Source: Pseudoxanthomonas broegbernensis
GTDB taxonomy: Bacteria > Pseudomonadota > Gammaproteobacteria > Xanthomonadales > Xanthomonadaceae
NCBI RefSeq assembly: GCF_014202435.1
Contig: NZ_JACHGU010000001.1
Span: 248,001-312,000, forward strand
Length of the DNA stretch: 64,000 bases
Direction of reading: 5' to 3'
The notes beneath the pieces are model-generated. The model was not told the DNA's origin, searched no databases, and saw only the letters and a list, made by a program, of their open reading frames with translations. Below are positions 39,029 to 47,901 of this stretch, one piece after another. The translations under genes were made by a program, and so were the position numbers. The first letter of the stretch is position 1. The number at the start of each line of letters is the position of its first letter.

Positions 39029-39646
39029 CTAGGGCGGGGCGGCGGCCAGGGCGAGGTAGCGCCGGTGCAGCATGTCCACGGCGGTGTCCAGGCGGTCGGG
39101 GTGGCCGTCATTGAGCAGCACGTCGTCGGCGATCGCCAACCGCGCCTGGCGCGGCGCCTGCGCGGCGATCATCCGCGACGCCAGCGACTCGTCCACGCCG
39201 TCGCGCAGCATCAGCCGCGCGTGCTGCAGCTCCACCGGCGCATCCACCACCAGGATGCGGTCCAGCCAGGGATAGGCCGTGCACCCGCCGGCCTCGGCCA
39301 GCAGCGGTATCGCGGCGATCGCGTACGGGCCGGGCGCCGCCCGGCATCCGGCTTCCAGCGCGGCGCGGATGGCCGGATGGGTGATCGCCTCCAGCGCCCG
39401 CCGCTCGCCGGCGTCGGCGAAGATCCGCTCGCGCAGGCGCCGCCGGTCCAGGCGCCCGTCCGGCCGCAGGGCAGCGTCGCCGAAGTGCGCGGCGATCCGC
39501 GCCAGCGCGGGTTGCCCCGGCTCGACCACCTCGCGCGCGGCCAGGTCCGCATCGGCCACGTGCACGCCCAGCGCCTGGAAGCGGCGGGCGACCTCGCTCT
39601 TGCCCGATGCCACGCCGCCGGTGAGACCGATGATGAAACCGCTCAT
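39029..39646 (-). CDS. coaE: Dephospho-CoA kinase
   Basis: This enzyme performs the last step of coenzyme A synthesis, phosphorylating the 3'-OH of dephospho-CoA. The 205-residue P-loop kinase has IIGLTGGVASGKSEVARRF at residues 5-23, VADADLAAREVVEPG with the substrate aspartate, EAITHPAIRAAL and the LID region RDGVDESLASRMIAAQ. In many xanthomonads coaE follows pilD; here no pil gene is present and coaE stands alone, divergent from nadE. A minus-strand TAGACT at 39679-39674 is a candidate -10. Confidence 0.96.
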   Translation of the reverse strand: MSGFIIGLTGGVASGKSEVARRFQALGVHVADADLAAREVVEPGQPALARIAAHFGDAALRPDGRLDRRRLRERIFADAGERRALEAITHPAIRAALEAGCRAAPGPYAIAAIPLLAEAGGCTAYPWLDRILVVDAPVELQHARLMLRDGVDESLASRMIAAQAPRQARLAIADDVLLNDGHPDRLDTAVDMLHRRYLALAAAPP

Positions 39647-39766
39647 GCGCGCCCGTCGCTGGAAAGGGCCACCAGTCTAGGGCCGCGCGCGCAGGCGGGA
39701 ACAGGCCGGCGGCGGTGGCCTGTCCCGCCAAGGGCGCCCCGCGTCTGCCGGGGCGGGAAGCGCCAT

Positions 39767-39850
39767 GGTCCCGCCGTCTTCGGTACGAGGCCGATCTCGC
39801 GCGAGTACCGGGACGAGCGCAAAGGTCCCGCCGTCCCCCGGCGGTGCGAG
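39767..39850. repeat. Imperfect direct repeat and small palindrome in the coaE-nadE gap
   Basis: GGTCCCGCCGTC occurs at 39767-39778 and again at 39824-39835, each followed by a related CGGTACGAG/CGGTGCGAG segment. Between them lies the palindromic pair CGGTAC (39781)/GTACCG (39805). The 305-bp divergent gap 39647-39951 has no gene. A TATCAT at 39919 may serve nadE. Confidence 0.5.
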
Positions 39851-39951
39851 GCACGGCGCAGGCCGGCTGCCCGGGTGCCGTCCAGGCGGCGTGATCGGCA
39901 CCGTCGCTTCCGCCGGTATCATCGCCGCTGGCTTCCGATCCGGTCCTCGCC

Positions 39952-41589
39952 ATGAAGGATTCCCTGCGCATCGCCCTGGCCCAGTTCGATTTCCCGGTGG
40001 GCGCCGTGGCGCGCAACGCCGAGCGCATCGCGGAGATGATCGCCGAGGCCCGCGACGAGTACGGTGCCGACGTGGTCCTGTTCCCGGAGCTGGCGGTCAG
40101 CGGCTATCCGCCGGAGGATCTGCTGCTGCGGCCCGCGTTCCTGGCCCAGTGCGAGGCCGCGGTGCGGCGGATCGCCGCCGGCGTGGAGGGCATCGTGGCG
40201 GTGGTCGGCTGGCCGGAGGCGGCCGGCAGCGCGCTCTACAACACCGCCAGCGTGCTGCGCGACGGGCGGGTCGAGGCCAACTGCCGCAAGCGCGAGCTGC
40301 CCAACTACGCGGTGTTCGACGAGCGCCGCTACTTCGACGTCGACCCGGCCGGGAATGCCTGCGTGTTCGACATCGGCGGCGTGCCGGTGGGCCTGCTGGT
40401 GTGCGAGGACCTGTGGTACCCCGAGCCGCTGGCCGACGTCGTGCGCGCCGGCGCGCACCTGGTGCTGGTGCCCAACGCCTCGCCGTTCGAGCGCGGCAAG
40501 CACGCCCAGCGCGACGCGCTGCTGGCCCGCGGCACGCGCGAGTCCGGCGCGGCGCTGGTCTACCTCAACATGGTCGGCGGGCAGGATGCGCTGGTGTTCG
40601 ACGGCGCCTCGGTGGTGGCCGATGCGGACGGCACGGTGCACCCGGCCGCGGCCGCCTTCACCGACCAGTGGCTGGTGCTGGACTACGACACCGCCGCGCG
40701 CGCCTTCATCCCGCTGCAGTGGATGGACGACGGCGACGAGAGCATGGACGCGCTGGCCTGGCGCGCGGTGGTGCGCGGCATCCAGGACTACTGCGGCAAG
40801 AACGGTTTCTCGAAGGCGTGGCTGGGCCTGTCCGGCGGCATCGACTCGGCGCTGGTGCTGGCGCTGGCGGTGGATGCGCTGGGCGCGGACAACGTGACCG
40901 CGGTGCGGCTGCCCTCGCGCTTCACCGCCGGCCTGTCCAACGACCTGGCCGCCGAGCAGTGCGCGGCGCTGGGGGTGAGGCTGGAGACGGTGCCGATAGA
41001 GCCGGCGTTCCAGGGGTTCCTGCAGGCGCTGGGGCCGCTGTTCGAGGGCCGGGACGCGGATGCCGCCGAGGAGAACCTGCAGTCGCGCAGCCGCGGCGCG
41101 ATCATGATGGCGCTGGCCAACAAGTTCGGCGGGCTGCTGCTGACCACCGGCAACAAGAGCGAATACGCGGTGGGCTACGCCACCATCTACGGCGACATGT
41201 GCGGTGGCTACGCACCGCTGAAGGACCTGTACAAGACCGAGGTCTACGGCCTGTCCAAGTGGCGCAACACCGTCGGCGGGGCGCCGGTGATCCCGCCGGC
41301 GGTGATCGAGCGGACGCCCTCGGCCGAGTTGCGCGAGAACCAGACCGACCAGGACTCGCTGCCGGCCTACGACGTGCTCGACGGCATCCTCTACCGCTAC
41401 GTGGACCAGGAGCAGTCGCGCGAGGAGATCGTCGCCGCCGGCTATGCCGCCGAGGTGGTGGACCGGGTGCTGCGCCTGGTGCGCACCAGCGAGTGGAAGC
41501 GGCACCAGGCCGCGCCGGGCCCCAAGGTGTCGCGGCGTGCCTTCGGACGCGAGCGGCGCTACCCGATCAGCAACGGCTTCGACGGCTGA
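39952..41589 (+). CDS. nadE: Glutamine-dependent NAD+ synthetase
   Basis: This two-domain enzyme amidates nicotinic acid adenine dinucleotide to NAD+ using ammonia from glutamine. The N-terminal nitrilase/glutaminase domain (about 1-250) has the Glu-Lys-Cys triad in LFPELAVSGYPPEDLL, RKRELPNYAVFDERRYF and LLVCEDLWYPEP. The synthetase domain has the pyrophosphate loop GLSGGIDSALVLALAVDAL, TTGNKSEYAVGYATIYGDM and the C-terminal KRHQAAPGPKVS. The 545-residue length is usual for this type. It is monocistronic between divergent coaE and convergent bamD. Confidence 0.97.
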   Translation: MKDSLRIALAQFDFPVGAVARNAERIAEMIAEARDEYGADVVLFPELAVSGYPPEDLLLRPAFLAQCEAAVRRIAAGVEGIVAVVGWPEAAGSALYNTASVLRDGRVEANCRKRELPNYAVFDERRYFDVDPAGNACVFDIGGVPVGLLVCEDLWYPEPLADVVRAGAHLVLVPNASPFERGKHAQRDALLARGTRESGAALVYLNMVGGQDALVFDGASVVADADGTVHPAAAAFTDQWLVLDYDTAARAFIPLQWMDDGDESMDALAWRAVVRGIQDYCGKNGFSKAWLGLSGGIDSALVLALAVDALGADNVTAVRLPSRFTAGLSNDLAAEQCAALGVRLETVPIEPAFQGFLQALGPLFEGRDADAAEENLQSRSRGAIMMALANKFGGLLLTTGNKSEYAVGYATIYGDMCGGYAPLKDLYKTEVYGLSKWRNTVGGAPVIPPAVIERTPSAELRENQTDQDSLPAYDVLDGILYRYVDQEQSREEIVAAGYAAEVVDRVLRLVRTSEWKRHQAAPGPKVSRRAFGRERRYPISNGFDG

Positions 41590-41672
41590 GCGCGCCGCAC
41601 GCGCGGCCGCACGTGGCCGCGGCATCGGCCCGGAGAAGCGGGATGCAAGCACGCCGGCCTTTCCGTGGGGCC

Positions 41673-41699
41673 GTCGCCGCCTGAAGCCGGCTTCTGCAA
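41673..41699. repeat. REP-like element between nadE and bamD
   Basis: On the minus strand it reads TTGCAGAAGCCGGCTTCAGG then CGGCGAC, a near-consensus copy. The convergent nadE-bamD gap (41590-41782) also has a perfect hairpin CGCGGCC (41602)/GGCCGCG (41615). Both could end transcripts. Confidence 0.6.
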
Positions 41700-41782
41700 A
41701 GGCCACGGCGGTCCTGCCTGCCGCCGGCCCGGGGCGGAATCGAAGCGCCGCCTGGCCGTGGTCGTTCCCACGGCCGGGCGGC

Positions 41783-42664
41783 TCAGCGGCTGATCACCGC
41801 GTTGGGCTGGCCGGTGGGCGACTTCTCGCCGGCGAACGGGTTCAGGCGGCGGATCACCCATGGGTACTTGGGCCAGTCGCCGCTCAGGTAGGGGTGCTGG
41901 GGGGCGTTGAGCCTCAGCACCCGCACCGCGTCGTCGGACAGGGCTGGCTCGCCCAGCTCCTTGTAGGACTCGGCCAGCGCGGCGATCGCGTCGTATTGGT
42001 AGTCGCTCTGCGGGTAGGTTTCCAGGATGTAGCTGGCCCGGCTCACCGCCGACAGCCAGGCGCCGCGGCGCATGTAGTACAGCGCCGTGTCCATCTCGTG
42101 GCGGGCGAACACGTTGCGCAGGTTGACCATGCGCGCGCGCGCGTCGGCGGCGTAGCGGCTGTTGGGGTAGCGCTGCAGCACGCTGTTGAAGTCCTCGTAG
42201 GCCTGCTGCGGCGAGGACAGGTCGCGCCGGCTCGGGTCCAGCGACCACGCCCGGCGCAGGAACACCGCGTCGCGGTTGGAGTTGCACATGCCGCGCAGGT
42301 AGTAGAAATAGGCGATGTTGCGATGGGTCGGGTAGGTGCGGATGAAGCGGTCGATGGTGGACACCGCCTCGTCGTGCCTGCCCGCCTTGTACTGGGCGTA
42401 GGCCGTCTCCATCAGCGCCTGCTCGGTGTGCGGGCCGTAGGGGTACTGCGCGACCAGGCGCCGGAAGCCGATCTCGGCCCCGTTCCAGTCGCCGCGCTCC
42501 ATCTTGTGGTGGGCCTTCTCGTAGAGCTCGGCGACCGGCACGCCCTCGTCGGCGTCCTTCTTCTTGGCGTTGCGTCCGCAGCCGGCGGCCAGGAACACGA
42601 CCGCGAGCAGCAGCAGGGCCAGGCGCAGCGGGGCGGGGACGGTGAAGCGGGTGCGATGGGCCAT
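41783..42664 (-). CDS. bamD: Outer membrane protein assembly factor BamD
   Basis: This essential lipoprotein of the BAM complex inserts beta-barrel proteins into the outer membrane. The 293-residue product has a signal with lipobox FLAAGC (Cys29) and five TPR-like repeats. Typical stretches are AELYEKAHHKMERGDWNGAE, RRLVAQYPYGPHTEQA, AYEDFNSVLQRYPNSRYA and AVSRASYILETYPQSDYQYD. A ~25-residue C-terminal extension (WVIRRLNPFAGEKSPTGQPN) goes beyond the repeats. A minus-strand TATCAT (42704-42699) is a candidate -10. It is divergent from rluD. Confidence 0.97.
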   Translation of the reverse strand: MAHRTRFTVPAPLRLALLLLAVVFLAAGCGRNAKKKDADEGVPVAELYEKAHHKMERGDWNGAEIGFRRLVAQYPYGPHTEQALMETAYAQYKAGRHDEAVSTIDRFIRTYPTHRNIAYFYYLRGMCNSNRDAVFLRRAWSLDPSRRDLSSPQQAYEDFNSVLQRYPNSRYAADARARMVNLRNVFARHEMDTALYYMRRGAWLSAVSRASYILETYPQSDYQYDAIAALAESYKELGEPALSDDAVRVLRLNAPQHPYLSGDWPKYPWVIRRLNPFAGEKSPTGQPNAVISR

Positions 42665-42765
42665 CGGTGGGCGTGCTGGCGCGGAAATGGAAGGGCCGAT
42701 GATAGCCTAGTGGCCTGTCCGGCGACTGACCGCGGTGCCGGACCGTCCCCGCAGCGACCCCGACC

Positions 42766-43746
42766 ATGCCTCAGCCTTCCCCCGACCCGCGCCAGGCCAT
42801 CGTTCCCGACGAGGCCGCCGGCCGCCGCTTCGACGCGGTGCTGGCCGAGCTGTTCCCCGAGTACTCGCGCTCGCGCCTGGCGGCGTGGATCAAGTCCGGC
42901 GACGCCCGGCTGGACGGCGCCCTGACGCGGCCGCGCGACCCGGTGAAGGGCGGCGAGACCGCGACCCTGGCCGCGGTGGCCGAGGTCCAGACCCAGGCCG
43001 AGCCGGAGGACATCCCGCTGCAGGTGCTGTACGAGGACGAGGACCTGTTCGTGCTGGACAAGCCGGCCGGGCGGGTGGTCCACCCCGGTGCCGGCAACCC
43101 GGCCGGGACCCTGGTCAACGCCCTGCTGTACCGGGACCCGGCCCTGGCCGCGCTGCCGCGCGCGGGCATCGTCCACCGCCTGGACAAGGACACCAGCGGG
43201 GCCATGGTGGTGGCGCGTACCCTGCCGGCGCACACCGGCCTGGTCGCGCAACTGGCCGCGCGCCAGGTCCATCGCCAGTACCTGGCGGTGGTGGTGGGCG
43301 CGCTGGTGGCCGGCGGCACCGCCGATGCGCCGATCGACCGCCACCCGCGCGACCGCCTGCGCATGGCCGTGCGCGAGGACGGCCGCCAGGCGGTCACCCA
43401 CTATCGCCTGCGCGAGCGCTTCCGCGCCCATACCGCCCTGGAGTGCCGGCTGGAGACCGGGCGCACCCACCAGATCCGCGTGCACATGCAGCACCTGCGC
43501 CATCCCATCGTCGGCGATCCGCTGTACGGCGGCCCGCTGAAGCTGCCCAAGGGCGCCAGCGAGGAACTGGCCGCGGAGCTGCGCGGCTTCAGGCGCCAGG
43601 CGCTGCATGCCGAACGGCTGGAGTTCGCCCATCCGCGCAGCGGCGAGGCGGTGCGCGTGTCCGCGCCGCTGCCGGCCGACATGGCCGCGCTGCTGCGCTC
43701 GCTGCGCGAGGACACGCGCGCCTGGGACGAGAGCCAGCGGCGGTGA
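42766..43746 (+). CDS. rluD: 23S rRNA pseudouridine(1911/1915/1917) synthase RluD
   Basis: RluD makes three pseudouridines in helix 69 of 23S rRNA, needed for ribosome assembly and termination. The 326-residue protein has an N-terminal S4 RNA-binding domain ([20 protein letters not shown]) and the RluA-type catalytic domain. The catalytic Asp lies in [17 protein letters not shown], and [20 protein letters not shown] follows. It is divergent from bamD, as in E. coli, with pgeF 97 bp downstream on the same strand. That rluD-pgeF pairing is also seen in E. coli (yfiH). Confidence 0.97.
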   Translation: MPQPSPDPRQAIVPDEAAGRRFDAVLAELFPEYSRSRLAAWIKSGDARLDGALTRPRDPVKGGETATLAAVAEVQTQAEPEDIPLQVLYEDEDLFVLDKPAGRVVHPGAGNPAGTLVNALLYRDPALAALPRAGIVHRLDKDTSGAMVVARTLPAHTGLVAQLAARQVHRQYLAVVVGALVAGGTADAPIDRHPRDRLRMAVREDGRQAVTHYRLRERFRAHTALECRLETGRTHQIRVHMQHLRHPIVGDPLYGGPLKLPKGASEELAAELRGFRRQALHAERLEFAHPRSGEAVRVSAPLPADMAALLRSLREDTRAWDESQRR

Positions 43747-43843
43747 GCGCCGCGCCGCCGCGTGCAGGCGGCCCGCGGCCGGGCATGGGCCGGCGTGCGG
43801 CCGCGCCGCGGCCGCGCCGCGCCCGTCCACCGGGGCCTGGCAG

Positions 43844-44623
43844 ATGAGCGGGCCGATCCTCCGCGCCGACTGGCCCGCGCCGCCGCGGGTATGCGCCTTC
43901 GCCACCCTGCGGCACGGCGCCGGGGATTCGGCCGCGCCTTTCGACACCTTCGACCTGGGCATGCGCAATGGCGACGACCCGGGCGTAGTGGCGGCCAATC
44001 GCGCGGCGTTGGCGCGGATCGGCGGGCTGCCGTCCGCGCCGCACTGGTTGCGCCAGGTGCACGGCACCGGGGTGCTGCGCTTCGACGCGCCCCTGGCCGT
44101 GCCGCGGGCGCGGGAGGACGAGCCGGAAGCCGATGCGGCGGTGACCTCCACGCCCGGCACGGTGCTGGCCGTCCTCACCGCCGATTGCCTGCCGGTGCTG
44201 CTGGCGGCCGCCGATGGCGGCGAGGTGGCGGCCGCGCACGCGGGCTGGCGCGGCCTGGCGTCCGGCGTACTGGAGGCCACCGTGGCGGCCATGCGCACGC
44301 CGCCGGGGGAACTGGTGGCGTGGCTGGGCCCGGCCGCCGGGCCGCTGGCCTACGAGATCGGCGCCGAGGTGCGCGACGCCTTCCTCGCCGGCGACCCTGC
44401 AGCGGCCTTCGCCTTCGCCGCCACCCGCGCCGGCCACTGGCGGATGGACCTGTACGCGCTGGCCCGGCGCCGCTTGCAGGCAGCGGGCATCGCGGCCGGG
44501 GCGGTCCACGGCGGCGGCCTGTGCACGATCTCCGATCCCCGGCGCTTCTATTCGCACCGCCGCGACGGGCGCGGCGGGCGCATGGCCTGCATCGCGTTCA
44601 TCGAGCCGTCGCGCGCCGGGTAG
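43844..44623 (+). CDS. pgeF: Peptidoglycan editing factor PgeF (YfiH family, multicopper-oxidase-like)
   Basis: The 259-residue YfiH-family protein has the conserved metal-site motifs LRQVHGTGVLRF, TADCLPVLLAAAD and AAHAGWRGLASGV, plus a C-terminal CTISDPRRFYSHRRDG. Family members have been reported to clear mis-incorporated L-Ser from muropeptide precursors and to act as purine nucleoside phosphorylases. Which activity matters here cannot be told from sequence. Its pairing with rluD and nearness to bamD matches E. coli. No Shine-Dalgarno is seen before ATG 43844, so translation may rely on rluD. Confidence 0.92.
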   Translation: MSGPILRADWPAPPRVCAFATLRHGAGDSAAPFDTFDLGMRNGDDPGVVAANRAALARIGGLPSAPHWLRQVHGTGVLRFDAPLAVPRAREDEPEADAAVTSTPGTVLAVLTADCLPVLLAAADGGEVAAAHAGWRGLASGVLEATVAAMRTPPGELVAWLGPAAGPLAYEIGAEVRDAFLAGDPAAAFAFAATRAGHWRMDLYALARRRLQAAGIAAGAVHGGGLCTISDPRRFYSHRRDGRGGRMACIAFIEPSRAG

Positions 44624-44641
44624 CGCGCGACGGAACGGCGT

Positions 44642-45565
44642 TCAGTCCCGGCCCGGGTCCGGCGCCCAGCGGTAGGCGCGCACCGCGTGGTCCAGCAACA
44701 GCGGCACCACCAGCAATTGCCGGTCGACCACGTAGTGGTGGTCGGCCGCGCCCTTGGGCAGGGTGAACAGCCGCGTCGGCTCGCCGTCGGCGGTGAGGTG
44801 GATCACGTGGCCGCGGGTCCAGTCGGTCACCGTGTAGCCGCCCAGCCCGTCCGGCTCGATGCCGTCGATGTGGCCGATGGGGACGGTGCCGATCCGGCCC
44901 AGCGCGCGGTCGGCGTAGGCGACCGTGGAGATGTGGCCCTCCTGGTCGCCGTCGGGGCCGGGCACGACCCAACTGCCCAGCAGCAGGCGGTCGCGCTCGG
45001 CACGCAGCCCGTTGGGCTTGCCGGTGCGCGCCGTGTCCACCTCGGCCCAGGGCTCGAAGCGGCCGCCGGCCAGGCGGAACACCGTGTCCAGCCGGCCGCT
45101 GAACACGTAGACGTTGCCGTCCGGGTCGGCGGTGCAGTCGTTGAAGCGGCCAGGGCCGTCGGCCGGCGCGTGGCGAGCGAGGATGGCGCCGGCGTCCGGG
45201 TCGATCTCCACCAGGTCGTCGTCGTCGGCCACATATAGCCGGCCGTTGGCCAGGGCCAGGCCCTTGGGGTTCTCCAGTCCGGTCACCCATTCCCGCTCCA
45301 GGACCCGGCCCTGGCCGTCCAGCAGGCTGACGAAGCCGTCGCCCGGCACGGCGCCCTCGCCCCAGGTCGCCATGTTGGAGACGTAGAAGCGGTCGCGGCC
45401 GGCGTCGAACACCACCGATTCCGGCGCCAGCAGGCCGGTGGCTTCCCACAGCGGCACGGCGGCCACGCCCGCGGCGTGCGCCGGCGCCGTGTCGGCAAGC
45501 ACCGGGCCGGCCAGTGCCAGGGCGGCGGCGGCGGCCAGCGCGCGGGTGCGGATCGATGCGTTCAT
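44642..45565 (-). CDS. Secreted SMP-30/gluconolactonase-like beta-propeller protein
   Basis: The 307-residue protein has a Sec signal (ALAAAAALALAGPVLADTAPAHA, cleaved near residue 30). It continues as a six-bladed propeller-like sequence with repeated DPDG/ADGE turns: GLLAPESVVFDAGRDRFYVSN, GLENPKGLALANGRLYVAD and GRFNDCTADPDGNVYVF, where N-D at the SMP-30 metal position is retained. The substrate is unknown; lactones or sugar derivatives are typical. ATG 45565 is favoured by a GGGAG Shine-Dalgarno 6 nt upstream. An in-frame ATG 18 bp earlier is possible. It is adjacent, same strand, to the DUF481 gene. Confidence 0.8.
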   Translation of the reverse strand: MNASIRTRALAAAAALALAGPVLADTAPAHAAGVAAVPLWEATGLLAPESVVFDAGRDRFYVSNMATWGEGAVPGDGFVSLLDGQGRVLEREWVTGLENPKGLALANGRLYVADDDDLVEIDPDAGAILARHAPADGPGRFNDCTADPDGNVYVFSGRLDTVFRLAGGRFEPWAEVDTARTGKPNGLRAERDRLLLGSWVVPGPDGDQEGHISTVAYADRALGRIGTVPIGHIDGIEPDGLGGYTVTDWTRGHVIHLTADGEPTRLFTLPKGAADHHYVVDRQLLVVPLLLDHAVRAYRWAPDPGRD

Positions 45566-45603
45566 GCGGACTCCCGATGACATGCCGGCGGCGGGCGCCG
45601 CCC

Positions 45604-46392
45604 TCAGCGGAAGTTATAGACCAGATTGACCGTGGTCAGCGTATCGGTCCTCTCGACCCCGGCCGTCCGGTCCACGTCGGTGTTGTGGCGCGCCTGCAGG
45701 CCGGCCTTCAAGGCGAAGCGCTCGTTCATCGCCACCGACACGCCCAGGTCGTTCTGGACGAAGGTGTTGTCCCGGCCCGATTCCACCAGCAGCGTGTCGA
45801 ACAGCTCGGTGTTGGCGGTGAGCTGGTGGCGGAAGTCGAGCAGGCCGCGGCCGATCAGACTGCTCTGCACCAGGCCGGTCTCGGTCTCGCGCGCACGGCG
45901 GTAGCCGGGGCCGATCTCGCCGACCAGCTTGGTGCGTTCGTTGTCGACGAAGCGGTGGCCGTAGCCGAGGGTGAGCGTGGCCTGGTAGTCGTATGAGGAG
46001 AAATCGTCGCGCTCGTAGCGGGCCGAGCCGTAGGTGTGGTTGCGCGGGTCGAAGCGGTAGGCGCTGGTCGCGCCAAGATCGTAGCGGTTGGCGCTGAGCA
46101 CGTAGCGCCGCTCGGCCACGCCGTCGCCGTCGAAGTCGCCGTTGACCTCGCCCTTGGCGCGCAGCGCGGCCGCGCTGAAGGCGTGCTTCCACTGCGCGTC
46201 CTCCCGCGAGAAGGCGATCTTGGCGTTGAGGTTCTCCGAGCGCGAGTTGCCGCGCGCCATGGCGAGGCCGAGTTCGCCGGTGCCTTTCCAGCCATCGTCC
46301 TGGGGGGTGTCCTGGGCCAGGGCGGCGAAGGGGAGCAGGGCCGCCAGCAATGCGGAGGCGGGCAGCGATGCGATCGATGTGGGGTGTGGCAT
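45604..46392 (-). CDS. DUF481 (YdiY-like) outer-membrane beta-barrel protein
   Basis: The 262-residue protein has a Sec signal (ASLPASALLAALLPFAALAQ, cleaved about residue 28) and then a DUF481 barrel. It opens WKGTGELGLAMARGNS, alternates amphipathic strands with acidic turns (FDGDGVAERRYVLSANRY, YGSARYERDDFSSYDYQ), and ends with an aromatic strand LVYNFR typical of outer-membrane insertion by BAM. E. coli YdiY is acid- or salt-induced, but the role here is unknown. ATG 46392 is preferred over 46407 because AGGAC lies 6 nt upstream. Confidence 0.85.
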   Translation of the reverse strand: MPHPTSIASLPASALLAALLPFAALAQDTPQDDGWKGTGELGLAMARGNSRSENLNAKIAFSREDAQWKHAFSAAALRAKGEVNGDFDGDGVAERRYVLSANRYDLGATSAYRFDPRNHTYGSARYERDDFSSYDYQATLTLGYGHRFVDNERTKLVGEIGPGYRRARETETGLVQSSLIGRGLLDFRHQLTANTELFDTLLVESGRDNTFVQNDLGVSVAMNERFALKAGLQARHNTDVDRTAGVERTDTLTTVNLVYNFR

Positions 46393-46533
46393 GTGGGTCC
46401 TGTGCATGGCGAGAGGGTCGAGGGTGGAAGCTGGAGGCCCCGCCGCCGCATCCTGCGCGCGGCCGGGCCGTGCGCGATGCGGCGGGGGCCGTGCGCGTGC
46501 TACATGATGCGAAGCGTTCCTGAGCCGGACCTG

Positions 46534-47901
46534 TCAGGCGCTCTCGAGCGCGGCCAGGTAGTTCTTGCGCCAGGCGTGGATGTCGCGCTTGCGCAGCCGT
46601 TCCATCATCGCGTGCCAGCGTTCCCTGCGCTCGTCCAGGGGCATCGTGGCGGCGGTGGCGATGGCGTCGGCAACGCCGTCCAGGTCGTGCGGGTTCACCT
46701 GCAGGGCCTCGGGCATTTCCTGAGCCGCGCCGGCAAGCAGGGACAGCACCAGCACGCCGGGGTTCTCGCGGTCCTGCGAGGCCACGTATTCCTTGGCCAC
46801 CAGGTTCATGCCGTCGCGCAGCGGGGTCACCAGGCCCACCCGCGCGCTGCGGTAGAAGCCGGTGAGGGTGGCATGGGGGAAGTTGCGGTTGACGTAGCGC
46901 AGCGGCGTCCAGTCGGGCGCGGCGTGGGCGCCGTTGATGTGGCCGGCGATCTGTTCGAGCTGGTTGCGGAGCTGCTGGTACTCGCCCACGTCGCCGCGCG
47001 AGACCGGGGCGATCTGCAGGTAGGTCAGGCTGCCCTTCTGGTCGGGGTGGCGCTGCAGGTAGCGCTCGAAGCCGTGGAAGCGCTCGGGCAGGCCCTTGGA
47101 ATAGTCCAGCCGGTCCACCCCGATGGCCAGCATCCTGCGCTCCAGGCTGGTGCGCAGGTTGCGCAGCGCCGGCTTGGACATGGCCGCGGCGGCTTGCCGC
47201 TCGATCTGCGCGGTGTCGATGCTGATGGGAAAGTTGCCGGTGCGGAAGCGGCGCCCGTCCGGCGCCTGCAGCAGGTCCGGCTCGATGATCCGCCCGCCGC
47301 CGTACAGGCGCACGTAGGACTGGAAGCGGTCGTTGTCGCGCCGGGTCTGGAAGCCGAGCAGGTCGTAGGCGTAGAGCGTGGAGAACAGCCGGCGGTGGTC
47401 GGGCATGGCCATCATCAGGTCGGCCGAGGGCACCGGCACGTGCAGGAAGAAGCCGATCCGGCAGCCGATGCCGCGCTCGCGCAGCAGCGCCGCCAGCGGG
47501 ATCAGGTGGTAGTCGTGGATCCAGACGGTGTCGTCCTCGCGCAGCAGCGGCGCCAGGCGGTCGGCGAACATCGCGTTGACCCGGCCGTAGCCCAGGCGGG
47601 TATCGCGGTCGTAGTCGACCAGGTCCAGGCGGAAGTGCAGCAGCGGCCACAGCGTGCGGTTGGAGAAGCCGTTGTAGTAGGCGTCCAGGTCGGCGCGGTT
47701 GAGGTCGACGGTGACGTAGCGGATGTCGCCGTCGCGCTGCTCGTGCAGCTCGCCGCTGTCGCCGCGCACGGTGCGGCCGCTCCAGCCGAACCACATCCCG
47801 CCGCGCTCGCCCAGCGCTGCCTGCAAGGCCACGGCCAGGCCCCCGGCCCGGTTCTCGCCCGGGATAGCCACGCGGTTGGAAACCACGACCAGACGGCTCA
47901 T
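46534..47901 (-). CDS. otsA: Trehalose-6-phosphate synthase OtsA
   Basis: OtsA makes trehalose-6-phosphate from UDP-glucose and glucose-6-phosphate. The 455-residue GT20 enzyme begins [13 protein letters not shown] and has [55 protein letters not shown] and the nucleotide-sugar loop [16 protein letters not shown], all intact. A strong AGGAGG sits 5 nt before ATG 47901. The start overlaps the GH15 stop by four bases, placing it last in the otsB-GH15-otsA operon. Confidence 0.97.
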   Translation of the reverse strand: MSRLVVVSNRVAIPGENRAGGLAVALQAALGERGGMWFGWSGRTVRGDSGELHEQRDGDIRYVTVDLNRADLDAYYNGFSNRTLWPLLHFRLDLVDYDRDTRLGYGRVNAMFADRLAPLLREDDTVWIHDYHLIPLAALLRERGIGCRIGFFLHVPVPSADLMMAMPDHRRLFSTLYAYDLLGFQTRRDNDRFQSYVRLYGGGRIIEPDLLQAPDGRRFRTGNFPISIDTAQIERQAAAAMSKPALRNLRTSLERRMLAIGVDRLDYSKGLPERFHGFERYLQRHPDQKGSLTYLQIAPVSRGDVGEYQQLRNQLEQIAGHINGAHAAPDWTPLRYVNRNFPHATLTGFYRSARVGLVTPLRDGMNLVAKEYVASQDRENPGVLVLSLLAGAAQEMPEALQVNPHDLDGVADAIATAATMPLDERRERWHAMMERLRKRDIHAWRKNYLAALESA